Source: Pseudomonas sp. CFII64
GTDB taxonomy: Bacteria; Pseudomonadota; Gammaproteobacteria; Pseudomonadales; Pseudomonadaceae
Length of the DNA: 64,000 nucleotides
Direction: 5' to 3'
Assembly: GCF_000416235.1 (NCBI RefSeq)
Contig: NZ_ATLO01000039.1
Coordinates: 1 to 64,000 of the forward strand
The translations under genes and the position numbers were made by a program. Below the pieces are notes generated by a model. It was not told the origin of the DNA. It worked only from the letters and a program-made list of their open reading frames with translations, and did not search any database. Each line of letters opens with the position of its first letter. Positions within the stretch are counted from its first letter, which is position 1. Positions 34,865 through 43,344 of the stretch are shown piece by piece.

Positions 34865-35602
34865 GTGAGCTCAGTCAGTAAATCGATCCTGCTGGTTGAT
34901 GATGACCAGGAGATTCGTGAATTGCTGCAAACCTACCTGAGCCGCTCGGGCTTTCAGGTACGGACGGTCGGGGATGGTGCGGATTTCCGTCAGGCCTTCA
35001 ACGATGAACCCAGTGACCTGCTGATCCTCGACGTGATGCTTCCCGACGAAGACGGCTTCAGCCTGTGTCGCTGGGTGCGTCAGCACAATCGCCAGCCCCA
35101 CGTGCCGATCATCATGCTGACTGCCAGCTCGGACGAAACCGACCGGGTGATCGGTCTGGAGTTGGGTGCAGACGATTATCTCGGCAAACCATTCAGCCCC
35201 CGTGAACTGCTGGCGCGGATCAAGGCGCTGTTGCGCCGGGCGCAATTTGGTCAGGAGCGGGTCGGCGGCGATGTGCTGGTGTTTGATGAGTGGCGGCTGG
35301 ACATGGTCAGTCATCGGCTGTTTCACAACGATGGCGAGGAAGTGATTCTGTCCGGCGCCGACTTCGCGTTGCTCAAGCTGTTCCTTGACAATCCCCAGCA
35401 GATTCTGGATCGCGACATGATCGGCAACGCGACCCGTGGCCGTGAGCTGATGCCCCTTGAGCGCATTGTCGACATGGCGGTCAGTCGTCTGCGTCAACGC
35501 CTGCGCGATACCGGCAAGTCACCGCGCTTGATCCGCACAGTGCGCGGCAGTGGTTATCTGCTGGCGGCCAATGTCATACCCCAAATCAGCAATGGTTACT
35601 GA
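34865..35602 (+). CDS. gltR: Response regulator GltR
   Basis: The 245-residue OmpR-family regulator has its receiver phosphorylation site at D56 (LLILDVMLP), switch lysine in YLGKPFSPREL, and a winged-helix C-terminus (TVRGSGYLLAANV). With GtrS it controls glucose uptake genes (gts, oprB) in Pseudomonas. The start is a GTG preceded by AAGGA. It is translationally adjacent to gtrS (stop and GTG are contiguous). An AAAACAATAA stretch lies 27 bases upstream, a possible weak Crc/Hfq motif. Confidence 0.92.
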   Translation: MSSVSKSILLVDDDQEIRELLQTYLSRSGFQVRTVGDGADFRQAFNDEPSDLLILDVMLPDEDGFSLCRWVRQHNRQPHVPIIMLTASSDETDRVIGLELGADDYLGKPFSPRELLARIKALLRRAQFGQERVGGDVLVFDEWRLDMVSHRLFHNDGEEVILSGADFALLKLFLDNPQQILDRDMIGNATRGRELMPLERIVDMAVSRLRQRLRDTGKSPRLIRTVRGSGYLLAANVIPQISNGY

Positions 35603-37069
35603 GTGTTGAGCGAGGCCGCCCCGAAGCGTCGGTTCCCGATGCCGCGCTCGCTGCTGGGACGCATGTTGCTGCTGACTTTGCTGGCGGTATTGCTGGCTCA
35701 GGCGCTGTCCAGCGTCATCTGGCTGTCGCAGCTGCGCGCGACGCAAATGGAAGGGTTGATCACCAGCGCCCGCAGCCTGGCGTATTCCATGGCGGCCAGC
35801 GTCAGTTATTTCCGCTCATTGCCGGTGGCGTATCGCCCGCTGGTGCTGGACCAGTTGCGCAGCATGGGCGGCACACGCTTTGTCGTGTCCCTCAATGATC
35901 GTCCGCTGGACATGCAAACCCTCGAAGCGACGCCACGCAAGCAGGCTGTGCTTGATGTGGTCGATGAAGTGCTGCGTCAGCATCTGGGGACTGATCCGGA
36001 CATTTCTGTCTGGTTCGTGCGCCCGGAAGACCTGCGGATTTTCAACAGCGGCCTGAAACTCGATGAGCTGCCGCGCTCCTGGGCGCATTACGCCCTGAGC
36101 CTGGAGCCGGTCAATCCACCGATCCTGGTCACCCAGATCGAGCTGGCGCACGGCGAATGGCTGTACATCGCCTCGCTGCTGCCCGAGCCCTACACCACCC
36201 TTGAAGAACAGGAATTGCCCCTTCAGCAAGTGTGGTTCATCGCCCTGACCAGTGGTTTCCTGTTGTTGTTCATTGGCTTGTTGGTGCATTGGCAAAGTCG
36301 CCCGCTCAAACGGCTGGCCCGCGCAGCGCGGGACATGTCGCTGGGTGCGGAAGTGGAGTCGGTGGTGGAAGGCGGCGGCAGCGAAGTGGTGGAAGTCAGC
36401 CGCGCTTTCAATGCCATGCGCACGCGCATCAGTCGTTACCTGACCGAACGCGGCCAGTTGTTCAGCGCCATTTCCCACGATTTGCGTACGCCCATCACGC
36501 GCCTGCGCCTGCGGGTCGAGTTGCTGGAAGATGAAACCCAGCAGCGCAAATTCAGCCGTGATCTGGACGAGCTGGAGTTGCTGGTCAAAGGCGCTCTGCA
36601 ATGCGTGAAAGACACGGATATTCACGAGAACATCGAACCGGTGGATCTGAACAACGTGCTCGATTGTCTGGTGGAGCCTTATCTGCCACCCAACGGCAAC
36701 GGCAGCGCGACCCAGCACGGCAAGGCCGAGGCGCCGTATCCGGGTAAACCGCTGGCCCTCAAACGCTGCATCGGCAACCTGATCGATAATGCCATCAAGT
36801 ACGGGCACAAGGCGCATCTGCGGGTCGAAGACAACGCCACGGCATTTGTGCTGCACGTCGACGATGAAGGCCCCGGCGTACCTGAACAACGCCTCGAACA
36901 AGTCTTCGAACCGCATTTCCGCCTCGCGGGCAGCCAGCAGCAAGGCTACGGCCTGGGCCTGGGCATCGCCCGCAACATCGCCCACAGTCACGGCGGCGAA
37001 GTCAGCCTGCAAAACCTGCGCGGCGGCGGGTTGCGGGTGACGCTGTACCTGCCGAGGACAGCGGATTGA
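35603..37069 (+). CDS. gtrS: Sensor histidine kinase GtrS
   Basis: The 488-residue inner-membrane kinase has a first helix (LLGRMLLLTLLAVLLAQALSSVIWL), a periplasmic sensor (~40-205), a second helix (VWFIALTSGFLLLFIGLLVHW), HAMP, the H-box FSAISHDLRTPITRLRLR with H292, and an ATPase domain (NLIDNAIKYG, DDEGPGVPE, GLGLGIARNIAHSHGG). P. aeruginosa GtrS senses 2-ketogluconate or 6-phosphogluconate (recalled). The GTG at 35603 directly follows the gltR stop; the ATG at 35639 (MPRSLLGRM) is an alternative. A REPIN follows the stop. Confidence 0.92.
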   Translation: MLSEAAPKRRFPMPRSLLGRMLLLTLLAVLLAQALSSVIWLSQLRATQMEGLITSARSLAYSMAASVSYFRSLPVAYRPLVLDQLRSMGGTRFVVSLNDRPLDMQTLEATPRKQAVLDVVDEVLRQHLGTDPDISVWFVRPEDLRIFNSGLKLDELPRSWAHYALSLEPVNPPILVTQIELAHGEWLYIASLLPEPYTTLEEQELPLQQVWFIALTSGFLLLFIGLLVHWQSRPLKRLARAARDMSLGAEVESVVEGGGSEVVEVSRAFNAMRTRISRYLTERGQLFSAISHDLRTPITRLRLRVELLEDETQQRKFSRDLDELELLVKGALQCVKDTDIHENIEPVDLNNVLDCLVEPYLPPNGNGSATQHGKAEAPYPGKPLALKRCIGNLIDNAIKYGHKAHLRVEDNATAFVLHVDDEGPGVPEQRLEQVFEPHFRLAGSQQQGYGLGLGIARNIAHSHGGEVSLQNLRGGGLRVTLYLPRTAD

Positions 37070-37095
37070 TGTTCACCAACCCGTAGGACCAACCC

Positions 37096-37185
37096 GTAGG
37101 ACCGGCTTTAGCCGGGAGCAGGCCCGCATGGTCGTCGCATCTATGTCGTCCGAAATGCCAACCTCCCGGCTAAAGCCGGTCCTAC
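37096..37185. repeat. REPIN with flanking partial copies
   Basis: GTAGGACCGGCTTTAGCCGG starts at 37096 and the inverted arm ends at 37185. A truncated GTAGGACCAACCC precedes it (37083), and a 13-base GAGCCGGTCTT(G/A)CG-like unit is repeated twice after it (37186-37211). Confidence 0.8.
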
Positions 37186-37238
37186 GAGCCGGTCTTGCGA
37201 GCCGGTCTTACGTGGCGTGCGGCCAGGCACCTGTCCAA

Positions 37239-37256
37239 TGTCACCACCCTGTGACA
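37239..37256. promoter_or_regulatory. Inverted repeat in the gtsA promoter region
   Basis: TGTCACCACCCTGTGACA is a perfect 6-6-6 dyad, about 100-120 bases upstream of gtsA. It is a candidate operator for GltR or another glucose regulator. Confidence 0.5.
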
Positions 37257-37336
37257 ATCGCGCATCCCTTCGTTACCGTTCTTTCCAAACCCTTGGTTAG
37301 ACTCCATGCAGCGCAAGCACAGACTTGCTCATGCAT

Positions 37337-37347
37337 AACAACAAGAA
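37337..37347 (+). promoter_or_regulatory. CA-rich Crc/Hfq-type motif before gtsA
   Basis: AACAACAAGAA sits directly against the ribosome-binding AAAGG and 12 bases before the ATG, matching the AAnAAnAA catabolite-repression motif bound by Hfq with Crc in Pseudomonas. Confidence 0.65.
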
Positions 37348-37358
37348 AGGTTAAATCG

Positions 37359-38651
37359 ATGAATTCAATTTCCCGTCTCGCTACTGTCATTTCTCTCGCC
37401 TCGTTGTTCCCGCTGAGCGCTGTTGCTGCTGAGTCCAAAGGCTCCGTCGAAGTGGTCCACTGGTGGACGTCCGGTGGCGAAAAAGCGGCTGTCGATGTGT
37501 TGAAAGCCCAAGTGGAAAAAGACGGCTTCATCTGGAAAGACGGCGCTGTGGCCGGTGGCGGTGGTTCGACCGCCATGACCGTGTTGAAAAGCCGCGCTGT
37601 CGCCGGCAACCCGCCTGGCGTTGCCCAGATCAAGGGGCCGGACATTCAGGAATGGGCGTCTACCGGTCTGCTCGATACCGACGCGCTGAAAGACGTTTCC
37701 AAGGAAGAGAAGTGGGACAGCCTGCTGGACAAGAAAGTCTCCGACACGGTGAAGTATGAAGGCGACTATGTGGCGGTCCCGGTGAACATTCACCGTGTCA
37801 ACTGGCTGTGGATCAACCCGGAAGTGTTCAAGAAAGCCGGGATCACCAAGAATCCAACCACGCTTGAAGAGTTCTACGCTGCCGCTGACAAGCTCAAGGC
37901 TGCGGGCTTCATCCCGCTGGCCCATGGCGGTCAACCCTGGCAGGACAGCACTGTTTTCGAAGCCGTCGTGCTGTCGGTAATGGGTGCCGACGGTTACAAG
38001 AAAGCCTTAGTAGACCTGGATGAAAAAGCCCTGACCGGCCCGGAAATGGTCAAGTCGCTGACCGAGCTGAAGAAAGTCGCCACCTACATGGATGCCGACG
38101 GCAAAGGCCAGGACTGGAACCTGGAAGCCGCCAAGGTCATCAACGGCAAGGCCGGCATGCAGATCATGGGTGACTGGGCCAAGAGCGAATGGACCGCCGC
38201 CAAGAAAGTCGCTGGCAAAGACTACGAATGCGTAGCCTTCCCGGGCACCGAAAAAGCGTTCACCTACAACATCGATTCCCTGGCCGTGTTCAAGCAGAGC
38301 AAGGACAAGGACACCACTGCTGCTGCACAGCAGGACATCGCCAAAGTCGTGCTGGGTGAAAACTTCCAGAAAGTTTTCAGCATCAACAAAGGCTCGATCC
38401 CGGTTCGCAACGACATGCTGAACAAGATGGACAGCTACGGTTTTGATTCTTGCGCACAAACCGCTGCCAAGGACTTCCTGGCTGACGCCAAAACCGGCGG
38501 CCTGCAACCAAGCATGGCGCACAACATGGCGACCACTCTTGCAGTCCAGGGCGCGTTCTTTGATGTGATCACCAACTTCATCAACGACCCGAAAGCCGAT
38601 CCAGCCAAGACCGCCAAGCAGTTGTGGGCGTCGGTCAAAGCTGCGAAGTAA
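37359..38651 (+). CDS. gtsA: Glucose ABC transporter, periplasmic binding protein
   Basis: The 430-residue periplasmic protein has a signal peptide cleaved after about residue 25 (SLASLFPLSAVAA|ESKG) and the cluster-1 sugar-binding fold: VEVVHWWTSGGEKAAVDVLK, ALKDVSKEEKWD, VNWLWINPEVFKKAG, GKAGMQIMGDWAKSEW. It delivers glucose to GtsBC. The ATG at 37359 has AAAGG nine bases upstream, partly inside a CA-rich motif. A strong hairpin follows before gtsB, as often found after binding-protein genes. Confidence 0.95.
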   Translation: MNSISRLATVISLASLFPLSAVAAESKGSVEVVHWWTSGGEKAAVDVLKAQVEKDGFIWKDGAVAGGGGSTAMTVLKSRAVAGNPPGVAQIKGPDIQEWASTGLLDTDALKDVSKEEKWDSLLDKKVSDTVKYEGDYVAVPVNIHRVNWLWINPEVFKKAGITKNPTTLEEFYAAADKLKAAGFIPLAHGGQPWQDSTVFEAVVLSVMGADGYKKALVDLDEKALTGPEMVKSLTELKKVATYMDADGKGQDWNLEAAKVINGKAGMQIMGDWAKSEWTAAKKVAGKDYECVAFPGTEKAFTYNIDSLAVFKQSKDKDTTAAAQQDIAKVVLGENFQKVFSINKGSIPVRNDMLNKMDSYGFDSCAQTAAKDFLADAKTGGLQPSMAHNMATTLAVQGAFFDVITNFINDPKADPAKTAKQLWASVKAAK

Positions 38652-38699
38652 TCGCTTCGCGCCCTGATCAAAGTGCGCGCGTTAACCCCAGCCGCAGTT

Positions 38700-38736
38700 C
38701 GTGCTGATGAAACCGTCTCATCCGGTTTCACGCACG
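38700..38736 (+). promoter_or_regulatory. Intercistronic hairpin between gtsA and gtsB
   Basis: TGAAACCG (38708-38715) pairs with CGGTTTCA (38723-38730), extended by CGTGC (38700-38704) with GCACG (38732-38736). No T-run follows, so it probably stabilises the upstream mRNA rather than ending it. Confidence 0.65.
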
Positions 38737-38776
38737 GCTGTGGCCTGGATCAAGTCGTCATGAGTGGATGCTTCCA

Positions 38777-39685
38777 ATGAGTTCGATTGCTGTGTTCAGC
38801 AAAGCCTCGCCGTTCGATGCCTTGCAGCGCTGGCTACCCAAACTGGTGCTGGCGCCAAGCATGTTCATCGTATTGGTGGGCTTTTACGGCTATATCCTGT
38901 GGACGTTCGTATTGTCGTTCACCACCTCGACCTTTCTGCCGTCCTACAAGTGGGCCGGACTGGCGCAATACCAGCGTCTGTTCGATAACGACCGCTGGTG
39001 GGTAGCGAGCAAGAATCTCGCAGTGTTCGGTGGCATGTTCATCGGTATCAGCCTGGTGGTCGGCGTGATACTGGCGGTATTCCTCGACCAGCGCATTCGC
39101 CGCGAAGGGTTTATTCGCACCATTTATCTGTACCCGATGGCGCTCTCGATGATCGTCACCGGTACCGCCTGGAAATGGCTGCTCAACCCAGGCATGGGCC
39201 TGGACAAATTGTTGCGCGACTGGGGTTGGGAAGGCTTCCGGCTGGACTGGCTGATCGACCCTGATCGCGTCGTCTATTGCCTGGTGATTGCCGCAGTCTG
39301 GCAGGCGTCGGGTTTTATCATGGCGATGTTCCTGGCCGGCCTGCGCGGTGTCGATCAGTCGATCATCCGTGCTGCGCAAATCGACGGGGCGAGCCTGCCC
39401 ACCATTTACCTGAAAGTCGTGCTGCCAAGCCTGCGTCCGGTGTTTTTCAGCGCCGTGATGATCCTTGCGCATATCGCCATCAAGAGCTTCGACCTGGTTG
39501 CAGCGATGACGGCGGGTGGCCCCGGCTACTCCTCGGACCTTCCGGCGATGTTCATGTATTCCTTCACTTTCAGTCGCGGCCAGATGGGCATGGGCTCGGC
39601 CAGTGCAATCCTGATGCTCGGGGCGATTCTCGCCATTGTCGTGCCTTACCTGTATTCCGAGCTGAGGAACAAGCGTCATGAGTAA
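38777..39685 (+). CDS. gtsB: Glucose ABC transporter permease GtsB
   Basis: The 302-residue MalF-type permease has about six transmembrane helices (LAPSMFIVLVGFYGYILWTFVLSF first) and the EAA loop RGVDQSIIRAAQIDGASLPTIYLKVVLPSLRP that docks the ATPase. The ATG at 38777 (MSSIAVFSKASPF) is preferred over 38768 because GGA lies eight bases upstream and the family starts there. Its end overlaps gtsC by eight bases. It works with GtsC and two copies of GtsD. Confidence 0.94.
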   Translation: MSSIAVFSKASPFDALQRWLPKLVLAPSMFIVLVGFYGYILWTFVLSFTTSTFLPSYKWAGLAQYQRLFDNDRWWVASKNLAVFGGMFIGISLVVGVILAVFLDQRIRREGFIRTIYLYPMALSMIVTGTAWKWLLNPGMGLDKLLRDWGWEGFRLDWLIDPDRVVYCLVIAAVWQASGFIMAMFLAGLRGVDQSIIRAAQIDGASLPTIYLKVVLPSLRPVFFSAVMILAHIAIKSFDLVAAMTAGGPGYSSDLPAMFMYSFTFSRGQMGMGSASAILMLGAILAIVVPYLYSELRNKRHE

Positions 39686-40523
39686 TCAGATCGGAACACC
39701 TGCCGTCAGCCTCAGCCGGATCGCGATTCACGCGGTGCTGATCATCGCGTGCCTGCTGTACCTGGTGCCGCTGGTAGTGATGTTGCTGACCAGCTTCAAG
39801 ACTCCGGAAGATATCGGCACCGGCAACCTGCTGAGCTGGCCAACCGTGGTGAGCACCATTGGCTGGGTCAAGGCCTGGGCGACCGTCGACGGGTATTTCT
39901 GGAACTCGATCAAGATCACCGTGCCCGCGGTGTTGATCTCCACCGCCATCGGCGCGCTCAACGGTTACGTGCTGTCGTTCTGGCGTTTCCGGGGCTCGCA
40001 GCTGTTCTTCGGCCTGTTGCTGTTCGGCTGCTTCCTGCCGTTCCAGACCGTCCTGCTGCCAGCGTCCTTCACGCTGGGCAAGATGGGCCTGGCGAGCACC
40101 ACCACCGGGTTGGTGTTTGTGCATGTGGTCTACGGCCTGGCGTTCACCACGCTGTTCTTCCGTAACTACTACGTGAGCATTCCGGATGCGCTGGTCAAGG
40201 CTGCGCGCCTGGATGGCGCCGGGTTTTTCACCATCTTCATGAAGATCATTCTGCCGATGTCGACGCCGATCATCATGGTCTGCCTTATCTGGCAGTCCAC
40301 GCAGATCTGGAACGACTTCCTGTTCGGGGTGGTGTTCTCCAGCGGTGACTCGCAACCGATCACCGTGGCCCTGAATAACCTGGTCAACACCAGCACCGGA
40401 GCCAAGGAATATAACGTTGATATGGCGGCGGCGATGATTGCCGGCCTGCCGACACTGCTGGTCTACATCGTGGCAGGCAAGTATTTCGTGCGCGGTCTCA
40501 CGGCCGGCGCGGTCAAGGGGTAA
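39678..40523 (+). CDS. gtsC: Glucose ABC transporter permease GtsC
   Basis: The 281-residue MalG-type permease has six predicted helices starting IAIHAVLIIACLLYLVPLVVMLLTSFKTPEDI, and the EAA motif IPDALVKAARLDGAGFFTIFMKIILPMSTPI. It is the second membrane half of the glucose transporter. It starts within the end of gtsB and ends two bases before gtsD, consistent with one tightly coupled gtsBCD transcript. Confidence 0.94.
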   Translation: MSNQIGTPAVSLSRIAIHAVLIIACLLYLVPLVVMLLTSFKTPEDIGTGNLLSWPTVVSTIGWVKAWATVDGYFWNSIKITVPAVLISTAIGALNGYVLSFWRFRGSQLFFGLLLFGCFLPFQTVLLPASFTLGKMGLASTTTGLVFVHVVYGLAFTTLFFRNYYVSIPDALVKAARLDGAGFFTIFMKIILPMSTPIIMVCLIWQSTQIWNDFLFGVVFSSGDSQPITVALNNLVNTSTGAKEYNVDMAAAMIAGLPTLLVYIVAGKYFVRGLTAGAVKG

Positions 40524-40525
40524 AC

Positions 40526-41686
40526 ATGGCAACGCTCGAATTACGCAATGTAAACAAGACCTACGGCGTTGGCCTTCCGGACACGCTGAAGAACATCGAA
40601 CTGCAGATCAAGGACGGGGAATTCCTGATTCTGGTCGGGCCTTCCGGCTGTGGTAAATCGACGCTGATGAACTGCATCGCGGGTCTGGAATCGATCAGCA
40701 ACGGCTCGATCCTGATCGACGATGCCGACGTCAGCGGCATGAGTCCCAAGGACCGTGACATCGCCATGGTCTTTCAGTCCTATGCGCTGTATCCGACCAT
40801 GACCGTGCGCCAGAACATCGAGTTCGGCCTGAAAATCCGCAAGATGAGCGCCGCCGCCATCGACGAGGAAGTGACCCGGGTCGCCAAGCTGTTGCAGATC
40901 GAACACCTGCTCAATCGCAAGCCCGGCCAGTTGTCCGGCGGCCAGCAACAGCGTGTGGCCATGGGGCGCGCACTGGCGCGGCGGCCGAAGATTTACCTGT
41001 TCGATGAGCCGCTGTCCAACCTTGACGCCAAGCTGCGGGTCGAGATGCGTACCGAAATGAAGCTGATGCATCAGCGACTCAAAACCACCACGGTATACGT
41101 CACTCACGACCAGATCGAAGCCATGACGCTGGGCGACAAAGTGGCGGTGATGAAAGACGGGATCATCCAGCAGTTCGGCACCCCGAAAGAGATCTACAAC
41201 AACCCGGCCAACCTGTTCGTGGCCAGCTTCATCGGTTCGCCGCCGATGAACTTCATTCCCCTGCGCCTGCAACGCAAGGAAGGTCGCCTGTTCGCCTTGC
41301 TCGACAGCGGTCAGGCGCGTTGCGAGCTGCCCTTGGGCATGTCGGATGCCGGCCTTGAAGATCGCGAAGTCATCCTGGGCATGCGTCCCGAGCAGATCGT
41401 TCTGGCGCCCGGCGAACCCAACGGCCTGCCGACCATCCGTGCGGAAGTCCAGGTCACCGAGCCGACCGGGCCGGACACGCTGGTGTTCGTCAACCTTAAC
41501 CAGAGCAAGGTCTGCTGCCGTCTGGCGCCGGACGTCGCGCCTCAGGTCGGGGAAAGCCTGACCCTGCAATTCGATCCGGCCAAAGTCATGCTCTTCGACG
41601 CCGCCACCGGCGAACGTCTTGGCGTGCTGGGTCAGCCGCAGCCTGCCGGCCGCGTGGGCAATGTCACGCAGATCAACCGCAACTGA
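40526..41686 (+). CDS. gtsD: Glucose ABC transporter ATPase GtsD
   Basis: The 386-residue MalK/UgpC-type ATPase has Walker A GPSGCGKST (38-46), signature LSGGQ (136-140, LSGGQQQRVAMGRALARRP), Walker B IYLFDEPLSNLDA and switch histidine in VYVTHDQIEAMT. The last ~140 residues form the TOBE/OB regulatory domain (GMRPEQIVLAPGEPNGL). It is a peripheral inner-membrane protein that drives glucose import. The 116-base gap to oprB holds no terminator that I can see, so readthrough is likely. Confidence 0.95.
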   Translation: MATLELRNVNKTYGVGLPDTLKNIELQIKDGEFLILVGPSGCGKSTLMNCIAGLESISNGSILIDDADVSGMSPKDRDIAMVFQSYALYPTMTVRQNIEFGLKIRKMSAAAIDEEVTRVAKLLQIEHLLNRKPGQLSGGQQQRVAMGRALARRPKIYLFDEPLSNLDAKLRVEMRTEMKLMHQRLKTTTVYVTHDQIEAMTLGDKVAVMKDGIIQQFGTPKEIYNNPANLFVASFIGSPPMNFIPLRLQRKEGRLFALLDSGQARCELPLGMSDAGLEDREVILGMRPEQIVLAPGEPNGLPTIRAEVQVTEPTGPDTLVFVNLNQSKVCCRLAPDVAPQVGESLTLQFDPAKVMLFDAATGERLGVLGQPQPAGRVGNVTQINRN

Positions 41687-41775
41687 ACCGAGCACAGCCG
41701 GTCGGGTAACCGCTGCCGTAACAGGTCGCCCCGTCGGCAAACACGAAGCAACCGATGTCGATGCCGTTAGAAGCT

Positions 41776-41786
41776 AATAACAATAA
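41776..41786 (+). promoter_or_regulatory. CA-rich Crc/Hfq-type motif before oprB
   Basis: AATAACAATAA precedes the GAGG ribosome site of oprB by a few bases, the same arrangement as at gtsA. Confidence 0.65.
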
Positions 41787-41802
41787 AACGAGGAATTAAG
41801 GG

Positions 41803-43158
41803 ATGAAGAAGCTACGCAATAAATCGCTTAACCAGTTCCAGCTTATCGGTGGTTTGTCTGTTTTGAGTGCGTTGGCGTTTTCGGGAAGCGCCAGCGCTGT
41901 CGAGCCGTTCCACGCCAATGAACACATGACCGGTGATTGGGGTGGATTGCGTCAGGAACTGTATGACAAGGGCTATGACTTCTCGCTGGAATACGTCGGG
42001 GAAATGGGCGCCAACGTGCATGGCGGCTACAACGACGACAAGACGGCGCGTTACAGCGATCAGTTCGCCCTCGGCGTGCAGATGGATCTGGAGAAAGTCC
42101 TTGGCTGGAAGAATGCGGAGTTCAAACTGGCCATCACCGAGCGAAGCGGCAACAATATTTCCAATGATCGACTCGGCGATCCTCGTGTCGGCACGCTCAG
42201 TTCCTCGCAGGAAGTCTGGGGTCGCGGCCAGACCTGGCGCCTGACGCAAATGTGGGTCAAGCAGACCTATTTCGACGGCAAGCTCGACATCAAGGCCGGC
42301 CGGATGGGCGAGGGCGAGGATTTCGGCAGCTTCCCTTGCGACTTCCAGAACCTGACCTTCTGCGGTACTCAGGCCGCCAACTATGTGAACACCTGGTACA
42401 ACTGGCCAGTCAGCCAGTGGGCCTTGCGCGTGAAGTACAACATCACGCCTGAAGTCTTCGCCCAGATCGGCGTCTACGAACAGAACCCTTCGTACCTGGA
42501 AACCGGCAACGGCTTCAAGCTGAGCGGCAGCGGCGCCAAAGGCACCCTGGTGCCGGTGGAAGTGGTGTGGTCACCGACCATCAACTCGCTGCCGGGCGAA
42601 TACCGTCTGGGTTACTACTTCAGCAGCCCAAGCGCTGACGATGTCTACGAGGATCGTAACGGCCAGCCACAAGGCCTGACCGGCGGCCAGTTCAAGTCGC
42701 GCAGCGAGAAGACTGGCTGGTGGGTCGTGGCGCAGCAAAAGATCATGAACTTCGACGGCGATCAGTCCCGAGGCCTGAGCCTGTTTGCCAACGCAACCGT
42801 GCATGACAAAGACACGAACTTCGTCGACAACTTCCTGCAGGTCGGTATGGTCTTCAAAGGCCCGTTCGCCGCGCGTCCGAAGGATGACATCGGCATCGGT
42901 GTTTCGCGCATTCACGTCAACGAAGACGTGCGGGACCGTGCGAAGCAGATCAACGCCGTCAATGGTATCGACGACTACGACAACCCAGGCTATCTGCCGA
43001 TCCAGAAAAGCGAGTACAACTCCGAGATCTACTACGGCGTGCACGTCACTGACTGGCTGACCATTCGCCCCAACCTGCAGTACATCAAGTCTCCGGGCGG
43101 TGTCGATCAGGTTGATAACGCGCTGGTGGCCGGTATCAAACTGCAGACCAAGTTTTAA
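41803..43158 (+). CDS. oprB: Carbohydrate-selective porin OprB
   Basis: The 451-residue outer-membrane porin has a signal peptide ending near FSGSASA|VEPF. The OprB family start HANEHMTGDWGGLRQELYDKGYDFSLEYVGEMGANVHGG follows, with alternating beta strands thereafter and a terminal aromatic residue (LQTKF) for barrel assembly. It lets glucose and related sugars cross the outer membrane. A strong terminator lies 28 bases after the stop. Post-transcriptional control by Crc/Hfq is suggested by the CA-rich motif at its ribosome site. Confidence 0.95.
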   Translation: MKKLRNKSLNQFQLIGGLSVLSALAFSGSASAVEPFHANEHMTGDWGGLRQELYDKGYDFSLEYVGEMGANVHGGYNDDKTARYSDQFALGVQMDLEKVLGWKNAEFKLAITERSGNNISNDRLGDPRVGTLSSSQEVWGRGQTWRLTQMWVKQTYFDGKLDIKAGRMGEGEDFGSFPCDFQNLTFCGTQAANYVNTWYNWPVSQWALRVKYNITPEVFAQIGVYEQNPSYLETGNGFKLSGSGAKGTLVPVEVVWSPTINSLPGEYRLGYYFSSPSADDVYEDRNGQPQGLTGGQFKSRSEKTGWWVVAQQKIMNFDGDQSRGLSLFANATVHDKDTNFVDNFLQVGMVFKGPFAARPKDDIGIGVSRIHVNEDVRDRAKQINAVNGIDDYDNPGYLPIQKSEYNSEIYYGVHVTDWLTIRPNLQYIKSPGGVDQVDNALVAGIKLQTKF

Positions 43159-43186
43159 CAACGATCAAGGGTCGTGTGGTGCTTTA

Positions 43187-43213
43187 CGGGCGGCCTGGCT
43201 GCCCGTTTTTTTT
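43187..43213 (+). terminator. Intrinsic terminator of the gts-oprB unit
   Basis: The CGGGC stem (43187-43191) pairs with GCCCG (43201-43205), followed by eight T. The next gene, a mutarotase, lies beyond a REPIN. Confidence 0.85.
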
Positions 43214-43241
43214 GGGTGGCTTTCTGGACTCAATTCATGCC

Positions 43242-43293
43242 GTAGGACCGGCTTTAGCCGGGAGCGCGCGCTCCCGGCTAAAGCCGGTCCTAC
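43242..43293. repeat. REPIN, compact perfect palindrome
   Basis: Arms GTAGGACCGGCTTTAGCCGG and CCGGCTAAAGCCGGTCCTAC are separated by a very short GGAGCGCGCGCTCC centre, giving a 52-base fully paired element. Confidence 0.88.
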
Positions 43294-43344
43294 GGTCGTA
43301 GAAAACATTTTTTCGGGACAGCAATGACCATCAAGGAAGCGGGG

